This document shows positions 22,382 through 30,217 of a stretch of 37,623 nucleotides of DNA, in pieces. Below the pieces are notes generated by a model, which saw only the letters and a program-made list of their open reading frames with translations, was not told the origin of the DNA and did no database searches. The stretch comes from Burkholderiaceae bacterium (GTDB taxonomy: Bacteria; Pseudomonadota; Gammaproteobacteria; Burkholderiales; WYBJ01): positions 1-37,623 of the forward strand of contig WYBJ01000135.1 of NCBI GenBank assembly GCA_011525945.1. Direction: 5' to 3'. The first letter of the stretch is position 1, and each line of letters starts with the position of its first letter. A program made the position numbers and the translations under genes.

Positions 22382-24058
22382 CTACGCTGGCACCCAGGGC
22401 AGCGTCGCCTGCGCGCCGAACTCGGTTTTGACGTCGATCACGGCGGGCAGATCGGAGGCGAGCGCCGCATCGAACGCCTTACGGAAGTCCTGCGGCCGCT
22501 CCACGGTCACGCCGAAGCAGTCGAAAGCCTGCGCGACACGCGCGAAGTCGGTCTCGCGGTACTCGAAACATTCGCCCATGCGGCTCTTATTGCGTGTGCC
22601 GTATTGCAGGGTCAGGTTGCGCAGCCCTTGCGACAGACAGTGGTTGTTGTTGACTACGGTGATGGTTTTTATCCCGCGCCGGCGCGCGGTCTCGAGCTCC
22701 GGCAGGTGATAGAAGAACGCGCCGTCGCCGCAAAAGCAGATCACTGGGCGATCGGGCGCCGCACACTTTGCGCCCAACGCAGCCGGAAACGACCAGCCGA
22801 GCGAGCCAGCCGCACGGAAGTACTGCTGGGTCGGATGCCGCAGGTAGACCATCGTACCGGACCACAGCGCGCTATACCCGGTGTCGGCGATCACGATTGC
22901 ATCCTTGGGCAGCGCCTCGGTCAGCTCGCGGCACAGCCGTTCAGGCCGCATCGGCACCTGTTCACTGGCGCAAGCCTGGTCGGCCCGGGCGCGCCACGCG
23001 TCGACGTGCTTCTGGCTGTGGCCCAACCAGTCCGCGTGCTCGGCGCTCGCGCAGGCTTGCGCCAGCGCTTCCATGCCCGCGGCGACATCGGCGAGGACGC
23101 CGATGGTGCCGGGATAGTTGCGGCCGAGCTCGATCGGATCCTGGTCGATCTGGACGATCGGTGTCCCTTGTGCGGGCATCTTATAGTTGGCGGTCGTGTG
23201 GTCGCTCGTGTTGCTGCCGGCGTAGATGACGAGATCGGCGTCGGCGACCACGTGATTGGCGCAGTCGCGGCCGTAAAGACCCACCGCACCGCGGAACAGC
23301 GGATGCGTTTCAAGCATCGCCGCCTTGGCATCGAGCGTCACCACCACCACGGCTTGAATACGCTCGGCCAAGCGCGCCAGCGCCACGCCAGCGTTGGCGA
23401 CGGTGACGCCGCGGTCGGCGACGATCACCGGGCGGCGCGATTGCGCGATCGCTTGCGCTGCCCGCCTGACCGCTTCCGGGTCGGGCTGAGAGCGTAACGC
23501 CGGATAGCGCGAGTGAGCCTCGTCGGCGACCACGTCGAATTCACCCTCGAGTGCCATGAAGGCATCGCCCGACAGACCGGCGACATCCAGGTGTACCGGA
23601 CGCGGCGTGCCGGTGGTCGCCTCACGGAAGGCTTGGCGCATCAGATGCTGGAGTTGATCGAGCTTCTCGATCTCGGCATGGAACTTGGTCACCGACGCGT
23701 ACAGCGGCCCGTGCGGCACCTCCTGGTAGGCATTTCGATACTGAAACTCCGGGACGTGACGTCCCGTGAACGCAATGACGGGCGAATGACCGAGGTATGG
23801 ATCCTGCATCGCCGCAGCGAGGTTGGCCGCACCGACCGACTGTGCGAAGCAGATACCTGGGCGTCCGGACACGCGTGCGTATCCATCGGCCATGTAGGCT
23901 ACCGCCTTCTCGGAATGGCCGAGAATGCGCGTGATGCCGCAATCCTCCATCTCCGCCAGGGCGCGTCGCAGCACCGCGTCCATGAAGAAAACGTGCGTGA
24001 CGCCATAGGCCTGCAGGGTGCGCGCGAACAAACGCGCTCCACTCATTTTCTCTGCCAT
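22382..24058 (-). CDS. ThDP-dependent enzyme, acetolactate synthase-like large subunit
   Basis: A 558-residue enzyme of the acetohydroxyacid synthase/oxalyl-CoA decarboxylase/benzoylformate decarboxylase superfamily. The N-terminal pyrimidine-binding domain holds the activating Glu (E50 in LGHSEKAVAYMADGYAR) and GICFAQSVGAANLAAAMQDPYLG. A middle domain follows (RRPVIVADRGVTVANAG...). The C-terminal pyrophosphate domain has the GDG...NN cofactor motif (ICFCGDGAFFYHLPELETARRRGIKTITVVNNN). ATG at 24058 is chosen because GGAGA lies five bases upstream; a long upstream extension has no homology. No regulatory small subunit is encoded nearby, so a catabolic decarboxylase or ligase is likelier than valine biosynthesis. 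It is divergent from a Bug receptor, suggesting a shared substrate. Confidence 0.88.
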   Translation of the reverse strand: MAEKMSGARLFARTLQAYGVTHVFFMDAVLRRALAEMEDCGITRILGHSEKAVAYMADGYARVSGRPGICFAQSVGAANLAAAMQDPYLGHSPVIAFTGRHVPEFQYRNAYQEVPHGPLYASVTKFHAEIEKLDQLQHLMRQAFREATTGTPRPVHLDVAGLSGDAFMALEGEFDVVADEAHSRYPALRSQPDPEAVRRAAQAIAQSRRPVIVADRGVTVANAGVALARLAERIQAVVVVTLDAKAAMLETHPLFRGAVGLYGRDCANHVVADADLVIYAGSNTSDHTTANYKMPAQGTPIVQIDQDPIELGRNYPGTIGVLADVAAGMEALAQACASAEHADWLGHSQKHVDAWRARADQACASEQVPMRPERLCRELTEALPKDAIVIADTGYSALWSGTMVYLRHPTQQYFRAAGSLGWSFPAALGAKCAAPDRPVICFCGDGAFFYHLPELETARRRGIKTITVVNNNHCLSQGLRNLTLQYGTRNKSRMGECFEYRETDFARVAQAFDCFGVTVERPQDFRKAFDAALASDLPAVIDVKTEFGAQATLPWVPA

Positions 24059-24299
24059 CGCATTCTCCATCGATATGAAACTGCGCACGCTGTCGCCGCC
24101 GATCGTCACCGCGATCGGTGCAGCGCCGATGATAAGCGATCCCGGCGGCGCATACGGTGAATCCGATCGCAACCGGCGCCGGGTCGGCCAGCGCTCGCGC
24201 ACTCGGCGCGCCCACGCCGGCAACCCGCGCGTGATCTTGGCGTATTCGTGCATAAAATACGGCGCGCGATTCGTACAAGGTCAACGTGAGGGCAATGAC

Positions 24300-25295
24300 A
24301 TGAAAGAGAACAGGAGAAACGCCAGCGAAGGCCGGCTGTTCGTGGCGCTGGCGCTGTGCGCGCTCGGGGCGAACGTAGCAAGCGTTGCGGCCGCGGCGGC
24401 CGATTACCCGGTGCGCCCCATCCGCGCCGTGGTGCCGGCCGCGCCGGGTGGCATCACTGACGTGGCCGCGCGCGCGATCGGTTCACGCATGCGCGACACC
24501 CTGCACCAGACCGTGGTGATCGACAATCGCGGCGGCGCCGGCGGGCTGATCGGCGGCGAGGTCGTCAAGAACGCGAATCCCGATGGCTACACGGTGCTCT
24601 ACGGTCACGCGGCGATGCTCACCATGCTCCCTGCACTCAAGCGCCACATGCCGTATCAGATCATGGACGATTTCGTGCCGGTCGTGTTTGGCGTGCGCAC
24701 CCCCATGGCGCTGGTGACGCGCCCCGATGCACCGTTTAGCACCGTGCGGCAGATGATCGACCTCGCCAAGGCGCGCCCGAAGGGCATCAATTACGCCACT
24801 GCCGGCGTTGGCAACACGTCGCATCTGGTGGGGCTCATGCTCGCGCGCGAGGCCGGTGGCAAGATGACGGCGATCCACTTCAAGGGCGACGGGCCCGCGC
24901 TGGTGGATCTGCTCGCGGGCCAGGTGGATGTTTACCTCGCCGGTAACGTGCGCCAGTATGTCGATGCGGGTCGACTGCGCGTGCTGGCGGTGACCGGGGC
25001 GAAGCGCTGGTTCGTGTTTCCCGAGGCGCCAACTTTGGGCGAATCGGGATTCAAGGACATCGAGCTCTACGGTTTTTCCGGATTCCTCGCACCGAAGGGC
25101 ACGCCGGCAGGCGCGGTGAATCGCCTAAACGCCGCCGCCAATCAGGCTTTGAAGGATCCGAAGGTGCGCGACACGCTGAAGGTCGCGGGCTACGAGATAA
25201 TGGGCGGGTCACCGGAGGATTTCCGCGTATTCCTGCAGCGCGAGATCGAGCGCGTGCGCAAGGTCGGCAAGGACAACAACTTGGTGATCGACTGA
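24300..25295 (+). CDS. Bug/TctC-family periplasmic solute receptor
   Basis: A 331-residue receptor. A basic start (MKENRRNASEGR), hydrophobic core and VAAAAADYP cleavage region form the signal peptide. PVRPIRAVVPAAPGGITDVAARAIG, DNRGGAGGLIGGEVVKNANPDGYTV, AIHFKGDGPALVDLLAGQVDVYLAGN and PEAPTLGESGFKDIELYGFSGFLAP follow, in the usual order. The start has GAGGG eight bases upstream; the frame is open further left, but that part overlaps the divergent gene. The 241-bp divergent region holds a TAAAAT -10-like box (24253-24258) without a clear -35 partner. The pairing with the ThDP enzyme suggests a 2-oxo or hydroxy acid ligand; this is inference. Confidence 0.93.
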   Translation: MKENRRNASEGRLFVALALCALGANVASVAAAAADYPVRPIRAVVPAAPGGITDVAARAIGSRMRDTLHQTVVIDNRGGAGGLIGGEVVKNANPDGYTVLYGHAAMLTMLPALKRHMPYQIMDDFVPVVFGVRTPMALVTRPDAPFSTVRQMIDLAKARPKGINYATAGVGNTSHLVGLMLAREAGGKMTAIHFKGDGPALVDLLAGQVDVYLAGNVRQYVDAGRLRVLAVTGAKRWFVFPEAPTLGESGFKDIELYGFSGFLAPKGTPAGAVNRLNAAANQALKDPKVRDTLKVAGYEIMGGSPEDFRVFLQREIERVRKVGKDNNLVID

Positions 25296-25657
25296 AGCCG
25301 GCACCCCTGTCGGCCACTACGTTGCGTCGCTCGGCGTTGATGACGGGTTTTGGCAATGCGCACAACAAACGACAGACTCGTCACAAGCTCGCGACGCGGC
25401 CACGCGGATCGCTCGCACTCGGGCGCGGTCAATGCCGCTTGGTCAGAGCGCCGAAGAAGCGCGGGCTTTCTCTTTCGGCGGAATCGTGGCACTGTGCATG
25501 GTCGACAGCGCTCGAGCGCGGCCGGACGGCTGCGTGCGGACCGGCACGACCGTTCTGGCCTGAATTGCACATTGATCTCGAAGGGATGCAGGCCCTGCGT
25601 CTAGCGTTGTCATCGTTCATGAATCGTGCAGTCCCGCAACCATTCGGAGGCAAACGT
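25296..25657. other. Intergenic region, no gene recognised
   Basis: About 360 bp between the Bug gene and the small ORF ahead of the iron-sulfur gene. Both strands have long open frames from GC bias, without recognisable products. No clear promoter or terminator could be placed. Confidence 0.3.
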
Positions 25658-25768
25658 ATGCGTCCATGCAGGGATCCGCAGCGCGGCGGGCAAGTCGACG
25701 GCGTGGTGCAAAGAATGCCGGTTGAGATCGAGGCGGTTGTCAGCCTGTCGCCGCGGGAGGTTTCATGA
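25658..25768 (+). CDS. Small ORF (36 codons) coupled to the iron-sulfur gene
   Basis: ATG at 25658 is preceded by a textbook GGAGG with seven-base spacing. The frame runs 36 codons (MRPCRDPQRGGQVDGVVQRM..., ending LSPREVS), and its TGA overlaps the ATG of the next gene (ATGA at 25765-25768). Strong initiation plus overlap suggest that it is translated and drives translation of the iron-sulfur protein. It may be a leader peptide. It may also be the fused start and end of a larger deleted gene, as seen elsewhere in this window. I do not recognise the peptide. Confidence 0.4.
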   Translation: MRPCRDPQRGGQVDGVVQRMPVEIEAVVSLSPREVS

Positions 25769-27207
25769 GCGCCGTCGAGCCGCAGGCCGGCGTGGCGGTC
25801 GCGGCGGGTGGGGCTGCGGCCGACACCGCCGCCCACGCGGGTAATCTCGCCGTGTATCTGCGCGAGGCTGCCAAGCGCATCGACGAGGCCTGCGTGCGCT
25901 GCGGGCGCTGCGTCGAGGTCTGCCCGGTGAGGCCCTTGTCGGCGCTCAAGGATGCCGATCCGGTGGCGACGGTCGCCAACGTGCTCGATGCGCTGGTGCG
26001 CGATGCGCGCTTGGACGACGGCGCCGCAGGCTGGATTCGCAGTTGCAACAGTTGCGGGATCTGCATCGATGAATGTCCAGAGAAGATCAATCCGCGGCGG
26101 ATGCTGACCCTTTCGACCACGAAGCTGGCGAGCGAGGGCACGAAGACGCCTGAACTCTTCAAACGGATGTCGCGCTCGATCAAGCTGATGCTCGCCATGC
26201 AAGTGATCCCCGAGGAGTTCAAACGGCTGTTCATTCCCGAGCCCAGGCGTAGCGTCCCGTTCGTCTTCTATGCCGGCTGCAATCCGCTCAAGACACCGCA
26301 CCTGCTGTTCAACACCATGATGGTGCTCGATGCGCTCGGTATCGACTACGCCTTCGCCGGCGGTCCTTCGGCGTGCTGCGGCGTGATCGCCGCCAAGTGG
26401 GAGGGTCAGATCGAGCAGGGTGGCCGGGTGGCGCAGTCGGTCATGCGCCGCTTCGACAAGTTCGAGCCACAGCGCGTGCTCAACTGGTGCCCGACGTGTG
26501 AGATCCATCTTGGCGAGACGCTCGGCGGATTCACCGAGTCCGGATTCCAGTTCGACCATGTCACCAACCTGCTGGTCGAACGGCTCGACGCCGGCGAGTT
26601 GTGCTTTACCCACCCGCTACCGCGCCGGGTGGTGCTGCACGGTCATGTCGGGAGTGGCGCGCAGGTGACGAACAATGTCGCCCGGCTGCTCGGTGCGATC
26701 CCGAAGCTGGAAGTCGTCGAGATTCTCTGGGAGCAGGCCTACACCTGTGGTGCGTCGGGCTGCGCCAAGACGCCTGAACTCGCCAAGCGTGAGCACGCCG
26801 GACAGGTCGAGGCGGCGCAACGCCACGGGGTCGATGCCTTCGTCACCCTGTACCACGGTTGCCACCAGGCCATCCTCTCCGCCGCCAAGGGGCTCGGGTT
26901 GGATGTTCTCAATTTCACCGACCTGCTGGTCGAGGCGATGGGCGCGACGCCTCACGCCGATGCCAATAAGACTTTGCGCGCGCTCGACGATTGGGCGCTG
27001 GTCGCGGAGACGGCGGGTCCGTGGCTCAAAGCGAACGGCGTCGACATCGATGCGGACTTCCTGCGCGAGAACGGCGCCGAGATCTTCTCCGCAGCCGAAT
27101 TCCGCGGCGGCTTGGCCTGCCTGGGCGGCGAGGCGAAGTTCGGTGTCAGTCGGGCGGGAGGGCCGCGGCGCCAGGCGCAGGCGTCTACGCCATCGGCCGA
27201 TTCCTGA
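25765..27207 (+). CDS. 4Fe-4S ferredoxin-type protein with CCG domains (HdrD/GlpC-like)
   Basis: A 480-residue iron-sulfur protein. Two 4Fe-4S cluster motifs occur near the N-terminus: CVRCGRCVEVCP (Cys 43, 46, 49, 53) and CNSCGICIDECP (Cys 94, 97, 100, 104). Cysteine-rich CCG-type segments then follow: YAGCNPLKTPH, GPSACCGVIAAKWEG and NWCPTCEIHLGE, then ILWEQAYTCGASGCAK and LYHGCHQAI. This order resembles the heterodisulfide reductase subunit D/GlpC/glycolate-oxidase iron-sulfur family, which passes electrons between a dehydrogenase flavin and the quinone pool or a disulfide. No partner flavoprotein is encoded beside it. A hydrophobic helix at about residues 133-150 is short, so membrane binding is uncertain. 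GGGAGG precedes the start, and a 36-codon ORF overlaps it. The C-terminal 60 residues are acidic, then basic, and look non-conserved. Confidence 0.85.
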   Translation: MSAVEPQAGVAVAAGGAAADTAAHAGNLAVYLREAAKRIDEACVRCGRCVEVCPVRPLSALKDADPVATVANVLDALVRDARLDDGAAGWIRSCNSCGICIDECPEKINPRRMLTLSTTKLASEGTKTPELFKRMSRSIKLMLAMQVIPEEFKRLFIPEPRRSVPFVFYAGCNPLKTPHLLFNTMMVLDALGIDYAFAGGPSACCGVIAAKWEGQIEQGGRVAQSVMRRFDKFEPQRVLNWCPTCEIHLGETLGGFTESGFQFDHVTNLLVERLDAGELCFTHPLPRRVVLHGHVGSGAQVTNNVARLLGAIPKLEVVEILWEQAYTCGASGCAKTPELAKREHAGQVEAAQRHGVDAFVTLYHGCHQAILSAAKGLGLDVLNFTDLLVEAMGATPHADANKTLRALDDWALVAETAGPWLKANGVDIDADFLRENGAEIFSAAEFRGGLACLGGEAKFGVSRAGGPRRQAQASTPSADS

Positions 27208-27284
27208 GGTCGCCATGCGCGTCGGGCGAACCGGGCGATCCGAGCATCGAACGTCAAGCCCGGCACCGACCCGAATCGCCTGCG

Positions 27285-27313
27285 TTGAGTCGCAAACCGT
27301 CCCGCGCTAAAGT
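27285..27313 (+). promoter_or_regulatory. Promoter for the lipoprotein gene
   Basis: TTGAGT (27285-27290) and TAAAGT (27308-27313) are spaced by exactly 17 bp, about 30 bp before the lipoprotein ATG. This is a good sigma-70-type match in GC-rich DNA and suggests the lipoprotein is expressed independently of the iron-sulfur gene. Confidence 0.5.
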
Positions 27314-27343
27314 CGCTTAATTCCCATCGTCGAAGGCTGCGTC

Positions 27344-27976
27344 ATGAGCAACTCGAGAATGACATCTCGCTGGGGCCTGCTTGCACTGGCGATTCTCGTC
27401 TCGGGCTGCCAGAGTACAACGATCCGCTCGGCGTGGTTCGACACCGGATTCTCCGGACCACCAATGCGCAAGATCGTCGTGGTCGGAAATCTTGGCCGCG
27501 TAGCCGACGAGCGCATCCTCGAAGACAGCGTCGTAAAGCGGCTGCGGGCGCAGGGCGTCGACGCGGTCGCTGGACACGTTGCCGGTCTCGATGATCGACG
27601 GATGTCGGAAGCGGACTTCAAGGCCGCAGTTCTCGCCTCCGGCGCCCAGGGCCTGATGCTCGTCACTCTGCTCGGTGTGGACACGCGCTCGCAGGTGACC
27701 ACGACGATGGTACACGGCGGAATGGGGTGGGGACGCCCTCCTTGGGGTGGCTCGGCGTGGGGCGCCACGGCGTGGAGCGCAGTCCCAGTGCAACATATTA
27801 CCCAGTACGACTTGGCCACTGCGGAGACCAAGCTATTCGACGTGCAAACGCGCCAGCTGGTGTGGGCGGCGACGACGACGACGCTCAATCCGGTTTCGGT
27901 CGCGCGCGAGGCGCCGGGCTTCGCCGATCTCGTCGTCACCCAGCTCGCGAGCCGGGGCGTGATCGCCGGCAAGTAG
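27344..27976 (+). CDS. Outer-membrane-type lipoprotein, DUF4136-like
   Basis: A 210-residue protein with a clear lipobox: basic start, hydrophobic residues 10-19, then LVSGC with Cys22 as the lipidated residue. Position +2 is Gln, so outer-membrane sorting is expected. The mature part has alternating beta strands (RKIVVVGNLGRVADERILEDSVVKRLRAQGVDAV; QGLMLVTLLGVDTRSQVTTTMVH), a Gly/Trp-rich loop at about 124-146 (GGMGWGRPPWGGSAWGATAW), then VQHITQYDLATAETKLFDVQTRQLVWAATTTT. That last segment is typical of small envelope lipoproteins with a DUF4136-like fold. Function unknown. It has its own likely promoter at 27285-27313 and is followed 70 bp later by a permease gene. Confidence 0.75.
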   Translation: MSNSRMTSRWGLLALAILVSGCQSTTIRSAWFDTGFSGPPMRKIVVVGNLGRVADERILEDSVVKRLRAQGVDAVAGHVAGLDDRRMSEADFKAAVLASGAQGLMLVTLLGVDTRSQVTTTMVHGGMGWGRPPWGGSAWGATAWSAVPVQHITQYDLATAETKLFDVQTRQLVWAATTTTLNPVSVAREAPGFADLVVTQLASRGVIAGK

Positions 27977-28046
27977 CGCGGCAGCGGGCGACTCGCGCGC
28001 CGCGCCCGGCCGGGACGAACCGCATTACAGAACGACCGGCGGGTCG

Positions 28047-28859
28047 TTGCCGGACACCCGCAACCGCGGACGGCTCGAGGCGCGACGCTCGGAAAGGTGC
28101 ATCCTGGATTCGACTAGCCTCGCCATCCTCTCGGCCGTCACCTTTGCGGGCTCGCTCGTGCAGGCGACCTTCGGCTTCGGTTTTGCCATTCTCGCCGCGC
28201 CGCTGTTCCTCGTGGTCATGGACTCGACCGGAGCCATCCCCGTGCTTGCCGTGCTGAATTTTGCTGTCTCCGCGTTCGTGGCCGCGCAAACATGGCGCGC
28301 CGTGCCGACGAGGTTGCTCGGGCTGTTATGCGTCTCGAGCGTGGCCGGCTTCCCGATCGGCCTCGCGCTCTTTCGCGGCGCCGACGTGTCCGATCTGAAA
28401 CTCGTGACCGGTCTTGTTATCATGGGCTTCGCGCTGCTGCTACTCGCCCGCGAGCGCGGACACATCGCCCCGAAGCGGCGCGCCGCGGCTGCCAATCGTC
28501 CGCGTGCGTTAGCGGCGCTGTTCGTCGGTGCGCTGTGCGGAATCATGGGCGCGGCGCTCGCCATGCCGGGCCCGGTCGCCATGCTCTATCTCTCGACGGT
28601 TCGGCTCTCCAAGGATGAGAACCGGGCGCTGGCTCTGGCGTTCTTCAGCTTCGTCTACGCAGGCGTATGCGTACTGCATGCGTGGGACGGCGGTCTGCCC
28701 TCCGAGCGCGGATGGCTTTCGGTACAGCTCATGTTTGCCGTGCTCGCCGGCGCGCTCGCCGGACAATGGCTTACCCGGCACATCTCGGAGGCGCGTTACC
28801 GGCAGTTCGTGCTCGTCATACTGTTCGTCGCCGGGTTCTATGCCGTCGTGTCGGTTTGA
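28047..28859 (+). CDS. TauE/SafE-family membrane permease
   Basis: A membrane protein of the sulfite/organosulfonate exporter family (TauE/SafE). It begins with the family's first helix and motif, LAILSAVTFAGSLVQATFGFGFAILAAPLFLVV. Further helices follow (VLNFAVSAFVAAQTW, LVTGLVIMGFALLLLA), then the second repeat LAALFVGALCGIMGAALAMPGPVAMLYLS with its own Pro/Gly-rich motif, and closing helices (LMFAVLAGALAGQWL, FVLVILFVAGFYAVVSV). About eight membrane segments are expected. The start is unclear: there is no ATG. TTG at 28047 gives 270 residues, but a CTG at 28104, preceded by GGAAAGG six bases upstream, gives 251 residues and fits family starts better. The substrate may be a sulfonate, sulfite or other small anion. 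Confidence 0.85.
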   Translation: MPDTRNRGRLEARRSERCILDSTSLAILSAVTFAGSLVQATFGFGFAILAAPLFLVVMDSTGAIPVLAVLNFAVSAFVAAQTWRAVPTRLLGLLCVSSVAGFPIGLALFRGADVSDLKLVTGLVIMGFALLLLARERGHIAPKRRAAAANRPRALAALFVGALCGIMGAALAMPGPVAMLYLSTVRLSKDENRALALAFFSFVYAGVCVLHAWDGGLPSERGWLSVQLMFAVLAGALAGQWLTRHISEARYRQFVLVILFVAGFYAVVSV

Positions 28860-28993
28860 GCGCTGGCCGTTGCGCTCGCGCGAGTGGTGTTGCCTGCCTG
28901 CATGCACGGGAGCCCTCAGCTCGGTCGGAAAGCAGGCACGCCGCTACCCGCTTTGGGCGGAATCTGCGGTCGCTGCAACTTGATGCCAGCACA

Positions 28994-30046
28994 CTACAGC
29001 GCAGCCACCACGGCATCGCCCATCTGCATGGTCGTCGCCGCTCCACCCATATCCGGCGTGAGAAATTTCGCCTGCGCGATCACTCGCGCCATCGCCGCAT
29101 CGATCAGATCTGCTGCTGCGAGCGCCTCGGGTGCGGCGTGCTTGCGCCCCAGCCAAGCGAGCAGCATCTTGCCCGACATGATAGGAGCATAAGGATTGGC
29201 AACTGCCTTTCCGGCGATATCCGGCGCGGAGCCGTGCGTTGCCTGCGACATCGCCTGCCGAACGCCCGCGCACAGCCCCGGTGCGAGGCCCAGACCGCCC
29301 ACCAATGCCGCACCGAGATCGGTGATGATGTCGCCGAACTGATTCGAGGTGACGACCACATCGAAGCGATACGGATCGGTCACGAGCTTGGCGCAGAAGG
29401 TGTCCACCAGCACCTCGCTGAAGCGTACGTCGGGATACTGGGCAGCGACCTTGCGACATTCCTGGGCGAACACCCCGCAGCAGAGGCGGTATACGGGTTC
29501 CTTGTGCACGGCGGTCACGAGCTTCTTGCGCCGCCCGCGTGCGATCTCGAACGCTTCGCGCGCGACCCGCTCGGCGCCGGCGCGGGTGATCACGCGGAAA
29601 CCGACCGCGATTTCGTCGTTCGGCATGAACTCGCCGCCGCCGGCGAACACGTTATCCCATGATTGCATGCCCTCGGTCACCTCGCGCAGGAGCACCAGAT
29701 CGAGATCCTGGTAGAGCGCCTTGATGCCGGGATAGGATTTCACCGGTTTGATGCTGGCGAACAGATCGAATCGCTTGCGCACCGGTGGCATTATCCAGGT
29801 GGGATCGTTGCGCGGATAGGCACTGTGTCCGATCGGCCCGAGCAGCCATCCGTCCATCATCGCCAGTCCGTCGATCGTGACCTGAGGAAAGGTATGGCCG
29901 TGCAGCTCGTGTCCGCGCCTGCCGATCGGAAAATCCTGCCACTGGATGGCCAACCCCGTTTTCGCCGCTGCCGCTCGCATGACTTTCACGGCTTCGGGTA
30001 CGACTTCGAGGCCGATGTCGTCACCAAGCAATATGCCGATCTTCAT
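28994..30046 (-). CDS. Isocitrate/isopropylmalate dehydrogenase-family enzyme (tartrate dehydrogenase-like)
   Basis: A 350-residue beta-decarboxylating dehydrogenase oxidising a 2-hydroxyacid with NAD(P). The N-terminus, MKIGILLGDDIGLEVVPEAVKVM, is the family start (usual GDGIGPE reads GDDIGLE here). GWLLGPIGHSAYP, the substrate loop VRKRFDLFASIKPVKSYPGI, LVLLREVTEGMQSW and VTAVHKEPVYRLCCGVF follow. The metal Asp cluster is DVVVTSNQFGDIITDLGAALVGGLGLAPG, with HGSAPDIAGKAVANPYAP next. The Leu and Asp at the start motif and His-Lys in place of the usual Lys-Ala-Asn suggest a non-biosynthetic substrate such as tartrate or another hydroxydicarboxylate. A Bug receptor lies 171 bp upstream on the same strand, consistent with uptake and oxidation of one acid. 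Confidence 0.88.
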   Translation of the reverse strand: MKIGILLGDDIGLEVVPEAVKVMRAAAAKTGLAIQWQDFPIGRRGHELHGHTFPQVTIDGLAMMDGWLLGPIGHSAYPRNDPTWIMPPVRKRFDLFASIKPVKSYPGIKALYQDLDLVLLREVTEGMQSWDNVFAGGGEFMPNDEIAVGFRVITRAGAERVAREAFEIARGRRKKLVTAVHKEPVYRLCCGVFAQECRKVAAQYPDVRFSEVLVDTFCAKLVTDPYRFDVVVTSNQFGDIITDLGAALVGGLGLAPGLCAGVRQAMSQATHGSAPDIAGKAVANPYAPIMSGKMLLAWLGRKHAAPEALAAADLIDAAMARVIAQAKFLTPDMGGAATTMQMGDAVVAAL

Positions 30047-30217
30047 TTCTCCAGTCTCCCGATCCGGTTGCGCGCCGCGCCTCGGATTGCTGCGCCGCCT
30101 GAATGACGTGCTGAAGAAAGGCGATTCGCGCGTCTGGCGAGCCTACGGCTTGACGCGCACCGGATCCACTGGTTCGATCCATGCCGCCACATTACCGGGT
30201 TCGCCGGTCGCAGATTG

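Noticed and set aside
22604..23497. 297-codon rightward frame inside the ThDP gene
   Set aside because: Antisense shadow of a well-conserved enzyme.
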